In this document: one piece after another, positions 7,425 to 12,820 of the stretch | How the letters are laid out: each line of letters opens with the position of its first letter | Position numbering within the stretch: position 1 is the first letter of the stretch | The notes under the pieces: generated by a model | Database searches by the model: none | Seen by the model: only the letters and a program-made list of their open reading frames with translations | Told to the model about the DNA's origin: nothing | Assembly: GCA_900547725.1 (NCBI GenBank) | Contig: URHR01000044.1 | Span: 1-16,668 of the forward strand | Length of the DNA stretch: 16,668 bases | Source: an uncultured Eubacteriales bacterium | GTDB taxonomy: Bacteria; Bacillota; Clostridia; Oscillospirales; CAG-272 | Direction of reading: 5' to 3' | Position numbers and translations under genes: made by a program

Positions 7425-9788
7425 TTATCTTTCTGCAACGATTGCCGTATACGAACCGCCCGCCGCGAACGAGACCACCAGAATGCGGGAAAGATCTGCC
7501 GACTTCACGCCGACCTTCTTCATGCCGTCCGCCGCCGCGAGATACGCGTCGGGCTCTTCGGCAAGGTCACCGTGCAGCATCAGCGCCGCGTGCGCAAGTC
7601 CCAGCGTTGCGGAAGCCGCACGCCCTTCGCCTGCACGCTCCTTCACGCTGATGACGGGAACGCGCGAGAGATCAAAGCATTTGGAAAGCCCTTCGGCTTC
7701 CACTGCGTCAAGCGCACTGTGACCGTTTGCGAAACCGACGATCGCGTCGATGTCGGAGGCGGTGAGATGCGCGTCGTCAAGCGCCGCTTCCACGGCTGCC
7801 GTCAGACCCGTCGCCGAGCCTGTGACCTTGCCGAACGGAACGCTTCCGTGCGCCATGCCGTAGCCCGTTACGCGGCAGAGCGTCTCTGCGCCTCTTGCCT
7901 TTGCGGAATCCACCGTTTCAAGCAGTGCCGAAACCGAGCCGTCCGAGAGCGAGAAGACTTTCTTTTGGTCGTAGGGGCGAACCTTTTCGTCGGCAACCAA
8001 TCCCAGTTTTCCGTACAGTTCGGAGATGATTTCGCTGTTCTCGTCCGTACCGGTTGCGAGCATCGCGTCCTCCCAGCCGTTGCGGATGACCTGCATCGCG
8101 TAAGCGACCGACTGAAGCCCGGACTGCGCGCCGTTGGTCACGGTCACGTTGTAGCCCTTGATGCCCGAGCAGATGGAGAGATAACCGCCCGCCGCATTGT
8201 ATACGGTGTTCGGGAATTTGAATGCAGAGCCGCCCGCATTGCCCTTTTCGGCAATGATGCTCTGGAATTCGCAGCTCGGACCGAGCGCGCCTTCGGAAGT
8301 GCCCACAATCATACCGATGCGGGTCGCGTTTTCGTCGGTGACCTCATATTTCGCATCATGCAGAGCATCCATACCGGACACCGCCTGCAACTGGCTGAGG
8401 TGGTCGAGCTTGCGGTAGAAGTTCATCTTCAGCCCCTGCGCGTCGTAATCGGGAATGCCGATGACCGACGCGGCGGAGGCGCCGCATTCCGCGCCGTTCT
8501 TCACCGCCGCAACATAGGCTTCGCGCCCGTTGCCGAGCGGGGTCACAAGTCCGAGTCCCGTAACGGCGATTTCCTTTGCCGCGGGCGCTTCGGGCACGTT
8601 ACCCTTGTCCTTGCTGAAGATGATGCTTGCGTTGTTGCCGCCGAACGCGAAGGAGTTGTTCATCACCGCGCCAAGCTTCTTCTTTTCGGGCTTGTTGGGA
8701 ACGAAATCCAGTTTGCCTGCCTTTTCGGCAAGCGTCGCAAGATCTTCTTCCGTGTAGCCGAGCGTGGGGGGCACGGTGTCGTCAACCAATGCCATAATCG
8801 CATAGACGGCTTCGATCGCACCCGCCGCGCCGAGGCAGTGCCCGGTCATGGCTTTGGTCGAGCTGACCGACAGGTTGTCGTTCTTGCCGTCGAAAATGGT
8901 GTGCAGGGAGAGGAATTCCGCCTCGTCGTTCTTGGCAGTTCCCGTTCCGTGCGCGTTGACGTAATCCACATCCGCTTCGGTCAGACCCGAATGTGCGATT
9001 GCCGCGCGGATGGCGTTCATCTGCCCCTCGCCGTCGGGACGGGGAGCGGTGATGTGGTGCGCGTCGCTGCTGATGCCCGCGCCGAGCACTTCACAATAGA
9101 TGTGCGCGCCTCTTGCCTTGGCGTGCTCATAGGACTCCACAACCACAGCGCCCGCGCCCTCGCCGAGCGTGATGCCGTGCGAGCGGTTGAACGGGGAGCA
9201 GGAGTTCTCGTCCAGCGCGTGGAGCGAGAGGAAGCCCGAGTAGGGGACAGAGGAGAACGCGTCTGTTCCGCCCGCGATGACAACGTCGGCTTTTCCGGCG
9301 CGGATGAGGTCGGAGGCGTATGCAATGCTGATTGTGCCCGCCGCGCAGGCGTTTGCAACGTTGGTGACAACGCCGCCCGCATGAACCGATTCCGCAACAT
9401 GGTTCGCAATCGGGGAGATCGGCATTTTCAGCACATCGGCAGGCTGTTTGCCGCCGCGATAGTAGGATTCCAGACTTCTGCCGCCGCCCACGCAGCTGCC
9501 CATGATCACGCTGACGCGCGGGTTGCCGCCGAAATCGGAAAGTCCCGCATCGGCAACCGCCTCGCTTGTGGCGGTCAGGCAGAGCGCCGTTGCACGGTCA
9601 AGGGACGGGTCTGTTTCGGTAAAGTCCTTGACCTCCGCCGCAAAATCGGCGTAGCAGTTTTCGGTGTCGAGGGTGTGGGTGTGGTCAATGCCGCTCTTCG
9701 ACGCGAGGATGTTCCTGCGGTTTTCCTCTACGCCGCGACCGATGGCACTGATCACGCCCAGTCCCGTAATGACGCATCTGTTCTGCAT
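7425..9788 (-). CDS. Fused double ketosynthase: active FabF-like KS joined to a catalytically dead, chain-length-factor-like KS
   Basis: At 787 residues this is about twice the length of FabF (about 410). Domain 1 (1-395) is a complete 3-oxoacyl-ACP synthase II-like domain. It has Cys148 in VANACAAG, His280 in NAHGTGT, Lys312 and His317 in TKAMTGH, and the C-terminal FAFGGNNASIIF loop. A short linker (396-404, rich in Pro, Ala and Glu) leads to domain 2 (405-787). Domain 2 restarts with IAVTGLGLVTPLGNG and keeps the thiolase fold landmarks. However, Ala554 (TNGAQSG) replaces the Cys, Asn688 (FANGH) replaces the first His, and Glu721 (KERAGE) replaces the second; Lys716 is kept. This is the pattern of a chain-length factor (KS-beta), normally a separate subunit that heterodimerises with the active KS in type II polyketide and aryl-polyene systems. 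The frame is continuous, so the fusion is not an obvious assembly error. It begins six bases after the ACP gene. The product chain cannot be told from sequence. Confidence 0.85.
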   Translation of the reverse strand: MQNRCVITGLGVISAIGRGVEENRRNILASKSGIDHTHTLDTENCYADFAAEVKDFTETDPSLDRATALCLTATSEAVADAGLSDFGGNPRVSVIMGSCVGGGRSLESYYRGGKQPADVLKMPISPIANHVAESVHAGGVVTNVANACAAGTISIAYASDLIRAGKADVVIAGGTDAFSSVPYSGFLSLHALDENSCSPFNRSHGITLGEGAGAVVVESYEHAKARGAHIYCEVLGAGISSDAHHITAPRPDGEGQMNAIRAAIAHSGLTEADVDYVNAHGTGTAKNDEAEFLSLHTIFDGKNDNLSVSSTKAMTGHCLGAAGAIEAVYAIMALVDDTVPPTLGYTEEDLATLAEKAGKLDFVPNKPEKKKLGAVMNNSFAFGGNNASIIFSKDKGNVPEAPAAKEIAVTGLGLVTPLGNGREAYVAAVKNGAECGASAASVIGIPDYDAQGLKMNFYRKLDHLSQLQAVSGMDALHDAKYEVTDENATRIGMIVGTSEGALGPSCEFQSIIAEKGNAGGSAFKFPNTVYNAAGGYLSICSGIKGYNVTVTNGAQSGLQSVAYAMQVIRNGWEDAMLATGTDENSEIISELYGKLGLVADEKVRPYDQKKVFSLSDGSVSALLETVDSAKARGAETLCRVTGYGMAHGSVPFGKVTGSATGLTAAVEAALDDAHLTASDIDAIVGFANGHSALDAVEAEGLSKCFDLSRVPVISVKERAGEGRAASATLGLAHAALMLHGDLAEEPDAYLAAADGMKKVGVKSADLSRILVVSFAAGGSYTAIVAER

Positions 9789-9794
9789 TTCGGA

Positions 9795-10040
9795 TCACTC
9801 CGCGTGCGCAACGACGTAAGCCGCAAGCGCGTCGATGTTTTGGAAGTGCTCCTTGCCAACGCCCGTCATCGGAACGCCGTACTCTTCGTCAATGGCGGAG
9901 ATGATTTCGAGCGAGTCGATGGAATCCAGACCAATTCCGTCGTTGAACAGGGGGGTGTCGTACTCCAGGGCGCTCGCGTCGATTCCGAGTCTGTCACAGA
10001 GCATTTCCTTGATCTTTGCTTTTACTTCATTTGCGTTCAT
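9795..10040 (-). CDS. acpP: Acyl carrier protein
   Basis: An 81-residue, acidic, four-helix carrier protein. The phosphopantetheine attachment site is Ser40 in IGLDSIDSLEI. The protein carries the growing acyl chain between FabD, the ketosynthase, FabG, FabZ and PlsX. The usual primary-metabolism motif is GADSLDTVEL; the GLDSID form with an extended PLFNDGIGL lead-in is common in ACPs of aryl-polyene and related KS/CLF pathways, so symbol acpP is tentative. A ribosome binding site AGAGAGG lies nine bases upstream of the ATG. The 43-base gap to the upstream membrane-protein gene is AT-rich and has only a weak promoter candidate (TTGTGA, 17 bases, TAAAAA at 10061-10089). It is the first of the closely packed genes and is followed by the double ketosynthase. 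Confidence 0.9.
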   Translation of the reverse strand: MNANEVKAKIKEMLCDRLGIDASALEYDTPLFNDGIGLDSIDSLEIISAIDEEYGVPMTGVGKEHFQNIDALAAYVVAHAE

Positions 10041-10083
10041 GTCGTTAAACCTCTCTTAATTTTTTATGTTTGAGTTTATATTA

Positions 10084-10686
10084 TCACAACGATGTGTTAT
10101 GACCGTAAGAATTGGAGTTCGGTGTCTCTTCGCGCTCGCGGTATTCCACCACGCGCACCGAGGTCAGCACCGTGCAGGCGCTCATCACGCCCTCTATCAG
10201 AAATGTTACGCCGAGAACGATGGTCAGAACCTGTACGCCCGTCCACGGGTAGGTTGCAACGATCAGTCCGTCCACGGAGGCGAGTGCGGCAAACACCATG
10301 ATGAGCCACCACAGCGTAATGCCGAAGGATTTTGCGTGCCGTGCCACCTGAATTTTGATCACGCCGTCGCTGAATACCACAAGACCCAGAATGACGCCCG
10401 CGATTTCAGCGCTCATGTTCGGGCGGATCAGGAAAACAAGCCCCACGCCGGCGAGCACGCATCCGAACACGAGGTCGTATTGGAATGCGAGCCGGTAGAG
10501 GTCTTTGGAAGCATAGCCCGTGATTTTGACGGCTCCAAACAGGATCAGCAGGGCACCGCAGACGGCTATCCATACGGAAAAAGGAAACCGCACGCCCGCA
10601 AGCAGCAGGCTTGCAAGCACAATGATTGCACCGGACAACACAACATGCCCGATTTTTGCAATCCGCATCGGAACAGCAGAATACAT
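10084..10686 (-). CDS. HdeD/DUF308-like multi-pass membrane protein
   Basis: A 200-residue hydrophobic protein with about six predicted membrane helices in three pairs, separated by short polar loops, and a polar C-terminal tail (about 180-200). The repeated pattern of helix pairs with GxxLILFG, GLVFLIRP and GVTFLIEGVM segments resembles the HdeD/DUF308 family, whose biochemical role is poorly known. I chose the ATG at 10686: AAAGGAG lies upstream with a rather long 11-base spacing, and a TATAAT promoter is at the right distance. The frame extends 21 residues further, but that would put the promoter's -10 box inside the coding region. There is no terminator between this gene and the ACP gene 43 bases on, so it could be the first gene of the fatty-acid operon. 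No functional link to lipids is shown. Confidence 0.72.
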   Translation of the reverse strand: MYSAVPMRIAKIGHVVLSGAIIVLASLLLAGVRFPFSVWIAVCGALLILFGAVKITGYASKDLYRLAFQYDLVFGCVLAGVGLVFLIRPNMSAEIAGVILGLVVFSDGVIKIQVARHAKSFGITLWWLIMVFAALASVDGLIVATYPWTGVQVLTIVLGVTFLIEGVMSACTVLTSVRVVEYREREETPNSNSYGHNTSL

Positions 10687-10720
10687 ACGAACAAACGCTC
10701 CTTTCGGTTCATATGCGATT

Positions 10721-10749
10721 ATTATACAGAACCTCGCGCGGAAAAGCAA
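10721..10749 (-). promoter_or_regulatory. Promoter upstream of the HdeD-like gene and probably the fatty-acid operon
   Basis: On the minus strand TTGCTT (10744-10749) and TATAAT (10721-10726) are spaced by 17 bases, 34 bases from the chosen start codon. As no terminator interrupts the genes downstream, this may drive the whole unit to plsX. Confidence 0.78.
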
Positions 10750-10753
10750 CTGA

Positions 10754-10793
10754 CAAAAAGCCCTCCCGTGTCACACTTTAGGACACGGGAGGG
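10754..10793 (-). terminator. Intrinsic terminator of the TetR-family gene
   Basis: A perfect 12-bp stem (10761-10772 with 10782-10793) and 9-base loop is followed on the minus strand by CTTTTTG. It lies 22 bases past the regulator's stop codon and insulates the fatty-acid operon promoter from it. Confidence 0.88.
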
Positions 10794-10815
10794 TGTTTTG
10801 TAATACAATTATTGT

Positions 10816-11364
10816 TCAGGAACGGAACAGATCGGCGGAAATTGCCGCAATCAGGTTGACCGAACGGTGATATTTGTCGGAAATATCGTCGTTCATGCCG
10901 TTTCTTGTCCAGTCCATGCAAAGCCCGATGAACTGGCATCTGACAAAGTAGGTCAGCGCGTCGCGATCCGCGTCGGAAATACCTTTGCCCGCAAGCTGTT
11001 CGCGCACCAGGAGCGTAGCGGTGTGCTCGCACATCTTCATTACGAAATCTTCGTATGCAGAGCGGTCGACCGAATTATAGATATGGTAGACTGCTTTCTT
11101 GTTTGCTTTGACATACGCGAACGCCGTTTCGATGCATTCGCCCATGGACTTGACCGTGTCGTTCTCTTTGACCAGTGTGTTGGCGGAGTCGATGATGATT
11201 TCCTCCAGCAGGCGCGGGATGTCCTGAAAGTGGTAGTAAAAGGTGTTGCGGCTGATGTTGCAGATGTCCACAATGCTCTTGACGCTGATTTTGTTCAGCG
11301 GTCGCTCATTGAGCAATTTGATAAACGCCGCCTTGATGGAATCCTTGGTGTAATCGTTCGGCAT
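10816..11364 (-). CDS. TetR/AcrR-family transcriptional regulator
   Basis: A 182-residue regulator. The N-terminal helix-turn-helix region (about 5-53) is clear: TKDSIKAAFIKLL, then KISVKSIVDICNISRNTFYYHF, the standard TetR recognition helix with the FYYHF end. The C-terminal helical domain (about 60-182) should form the ligand pocket and dimer interface; its sequence (HIYNSV, then CMDWTRNGM) resembles the group of TetR proteins with a DhaS-like C-terminal domain. I chose the ATG at 11364 because AGGAGGT lies six bases upstream; the open frame continues 53 residues further but crosses the promoter. It has its own promoter and terminator. The target genes and ligand are unknown; no clear palindrome repeated at neighbouring promoters was found. 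Confidence 0.86.
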   Translation of the reverse strand: MPNDYTKDSIKAAFIKLLNERPLNKISVKSIVDICNISRNTFYYHFQDIPRLLEEIIIDSANTLVKENDTVKSMGECIETAFAYVKANKKAVYHIYNSVDRSAYEDFVMKMCEHTATLLVREQLAGKGISDADRDALTYFVRCQFIGLCMDWTRNGMNDDISDKYHRSVNLIAAISADLFRS

Positions 11365-11400
11365 CCCGCACCTCCTTTTTCCGAAATAGAATCTGACAGT

Positions 11401-11429
11401 ATTGTACCACAAAACCGACCGGAAATCAA
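11401..11429 (-). promoter_or_regulatory. Promoter of the TetR-family gene
   Basis: On the minus strand TTGATT (11424-11429) and TACAAT (11401-11406) are 17 bases apart, 36 bases upstream of the ATG at 11364. Confidence 0.75.
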
Positions 11430-11523
11430 TACTTTTTTGTTTTCTTCTTTTTATAGACGCTTTTTGACAGCGTTTATTGGAATGAAATTTGTTATCATTC
11501 TTGAAAATTAGGTGAAAGCACAC

Positions 11524-11561
11524 AAAAAATCGGCATCCCGTTTGTTTGGAATGCCGATTTT
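11524..11561 (-). terminator. Intrinsic terminator of mntP
   Basis: An 11-bp stem (11526-11536 with 11551-11561) with a 14-base loop ends, on the minus strand, in a run of six T. It starts five bases past the mntP stop codon. Confidence 0.88.
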
Positions 11562-11565
11562 GGAT

Positions 11566-12135
11566 TCAGAAACGGATGACGCCGAGATGTTCGAACAGAA
11601 TTTTTGTTCCGATGAGAATCAGGATCAGTCCGCCGACGAATTCCGCTTTGTTTTTGTAGCGCAGACCGAACACACTGCCGATGCGCAGACCGAGCGCCGA
11701 GAGCAGGAAGGTCGCCACGCCGATGATCGGCGCTGCCAGTGCAATGTTCACGTTGTCCATTGCGAACGCGACTCCTACCGCGAGCGCGTCAATACTGGTC
11801 GCAATGGCGAGCAGAAGCATGGCGAGCGGCGCGAAGGATGCGTTTTTTTCCTCGTTTGTCTCTTTGGAAAACGCTTCGCGGATCATGTTTGCGCCGATCA
11901 GCATGAGCAGAACGAACGCGATCCAACTGCTGACCCGATCCACATAGGACTTGAACAGCGAGCCGAGGAAGTATCCGACCGTCGGCATCAGCGCCTGAAA
12001 GCCGCCGAACCACAGTCCGATGAGCAGATAGTGCTGCGGCTTCGGCTTTCCAACCGAAAGCCCCTTGCAGACCGCCACCGCGAAGGCGTCCATCGACAGC
12101 CCGACCGCAAGCAAAAGCAGTTCCCGGATTCCCAT
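11566..12135 (-). CDS. mntP: Manganese efflux pump MntP
   Basis: A 189-residue protein with six predicted membrane helices, the length of E. coli MntP (188). It exports Mn2+ from the cytoplasm. The two related halves each carry the family's acidic motif: SMDAFAVAV with Asp16 in the first and SIDALAVGVAF with Asp116 in the second. Both aspartates lie in membrane helices and are expected to take part in ion transport. A soluble loop (about 88-100, KETNEEKN) separates the halves. The ATG at 12135 has GGGAGG seven bases upstream; an in-frame TTG five codons earlier lies inside that ribosome binding site and is rejected. The gene has a dedicated promoter, a predicted Mn2+-sensing leader and a terminator, so it forms a single-gene unit. 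Confidence 0.93.
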   Translation of the reverse strand: MGIRELLLLAVGLSMDAFAVAVCKGLSVGKPKPQHYLLIGLWFGGFQALMPTVGYFLGSLFKSYVDRVSSWIAFVLLMLIGANMIREAFSKETNEEKNASFAPLAMLLLAIATSIDALAVGVAFAMDNVNIALAAPIIGVATFLLSALGLRIGSVFGLRYKNKAEFVGGLILILIGTKILFEHLGVIRF

Positions 12136-12155
12136 AGCCTGTCCTCCCAAAAAAG

Positions 12156-12181
12156 AAAAAAGTCCGGATGCCTACCCGAAC
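12156..12181 (-). terminator. Terminator hairpin in the mntP leader (riboswitch expression platform)
   Basis: The RNA GTTCGG (12181-12176) pairs with CCGGAC (12167-12162), with an 8-base loop and six T immediately after. It ends 20 bases before the mntP ATG. Position between the aptamer-like leader and the ribosome binding site suggests conditional termination, relieved when Mn2+ is bound. Confidence 0.68.
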
Positions 12182-12313
12182 AAAAAGCCCAAGTATGGCA
12201 TTCCATACCTGAGTCTCGAAATCAGGACAACACCGTTGCCCCCAGACAAGCCAGACGGCATCCCGTCAGTCTGTTGACTTGCCGCGCCGATTGCGCAATC
12301 TACTCCCTCAATA
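12182..12313 (-). ncRNA. yybP-ykoY (manganese) riboswitch candidate
   Basis: The minus-strand leader of mntP starts near 12313 and shows the GGGAGTAG element (12308-12300) typical of the 5' side of yybP-ykoY aptamers. It also has several clear hairpins: the palindrome GATTGCGCAATC (12300-12289), GACGG-GATG-CCGTC (12267-12254), and CCTGA-TCAGG (12226-12208), whose loop holds CGAGAC, like the conserved 3' element. A further hairpin, GTATGG-CCATAC (12208-12193), follows. This riboswitch class binds Mn2+ and is a common leader for MntP. The aptamer was recognised by eye and by context; the exact pairing of the closing helix was not settled. Confidence 0.7.
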
Positions 12314-12319
12314 CTTTTC

Positions 12320-12348
12320 ATTATACCATAATGCCGTGCGGATGTCAA
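12320..12348 (-). promoter_or_regulatory. Consensus promoter for the mntP leader
   Basis: On the minus strand TTGACA (12343-12348) and TATAAT (12320-12325) are spaced by 17 bases. Transcription should begin near 12313, giving a leader of about 178 nt before mntP. A strong promoter followed by a terminator fits riboswitch control. Confidence 0.9.
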
Positions 12349-12559
12349 CCGAATTTTTCGAAAAAGTCGAAAATTAGTCACAACTAACCGCAAAGCCGGG
12401 ATCGTCAGCCCTTTCCGACGCACGTTCACAAAACTGACTGCGAAAAGGATGTTAAGAAGATATCGATGAAAAACAACAGAGAATAATGTTAAAAACATAC
12501 AAATTTATATTTGCATTTTTGCTTAAATTGTGGAAAAAATAAAAAAGAGACGTTTGCTA

Positions 12560-12588
12560 TTGAAAAAAAGGACGATTTGTGTTAGAAT
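12560..12588 (+). promoter_or_regulatory. Promoter of the structured RNA / polysaccharide gene leader
   Basis: TTGAAA (12560-12565), a 17-base spacer and TAGAAT (12583-12588), preceded by a very AT-rich stretch (about 12490-12560) that could act as an UP element. The start would be near 12595, about 226 bases before the next coding region. The 12350-12560 stretch upstream shows no gene. Confidence 0.65.
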
Positions 12589-12594
12589 ATAGTT

Positions 12595-12753
12595 ACTTGC
12601 AACCTGCATACGACGAGCCGTAGGCTGTAAGCCGCTAAGTGAAATATATCCCATGACCGTCGCGCTCCCGTTTCCAATGTACCCCCTGTCTGCTTTACAG
12701 ACTTCCACGGATCGTGCGCGCACGGGATTCCGCCGGAATGCATTCCGGCTTTT
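12595..12753 (+). ncRNA. Structured RNA of about 160 nt: small RNA (6S-like?) or attenuator leader
   Basis: Between the promoter at 12560-12588 and a terminator hairpin ending at 12753 lies a non-coding stretch rich in pairing. The two ends can form an imperfect long-range helix: CCGTAGG (12618-12624) with CCACGG (12705-12710), one A bulged, continued by ACGA (12613-12616) with TCGT (12712-12715). Inside it are GGCTGTAAGCC and a 5-bp hairpin (12688-12692 with 12698-12702) on the 3' side. A rod with a large internal bubble and a small 3'-side hairpin is reminiscent of 6S RNA, and the size is right. It could equally be a leader controlling the downstream polysaccharide gene. I do not recognise a named riboswitch. 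No convincing reading frame covers it. Confidence 0.45.
12732..12753 (+). terminator. Intrinsic terminator of the structured RNA
   Basis: GCCGGAA (12732-12738) and TTCCGGC (12743-12749) form a 7-bp stem with a TGCA loop, followed by TTTT then CATTT. It lies 67 bases before the next start codon. Confidence 0.7.
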
Positions 12754-12778
12754 CATTTGCGGAAAGTTCCGGAAAGAT

Positions 12779-12802
12779 CGGCGGCTTCGCCTCCGTTTTT
12801 TT
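12779..12802 (+). terminator. Second terminator-like hairpin just before the polysaccharide gene
   Basis: CGGCGGC (12779-12785) and GCCTCCG (12789-12795) pair with one mismatch around a three-base TTC turn, followed by seven T (12796-12802). It ends 18 bases before the ATG, right at the ribosome binding site, so it may also limit ribosome access. Confidence 0.6.
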
Positions 12803-12820
12803 CTCTGAAAGGATTGAATT

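Noticed and set aside
7401..10073. An 890-codon open frame on the plus strand opposite the ketosynthase and ACP genes
   Set aside because: It mirrors the codon bias of the real genes on the other strand, has Arg/His/Val-rich composition without any domain, and lacks a ribosome binding site. The minus-strand genes have full motifs.
10041..10090. A possible FabT/FapR-type operator before the ACP gene
   Set aside because: TTTGAG and TCACAA flank an AT-rich core, but no proper palindrome with the right spacing is present.
11464..11500. A TTGACA on the plus strand that looks like a -35 box
   Set aside because: No matching -10 box at 16-18 bases, and nothing to transcribe on the plus strand downstream.
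12172..12498. A 108-codon minus-strand frame upstream of mntP
   Set aside because: It covers the mntP promoter and riboswitch leader, and reads no recognisable protein.
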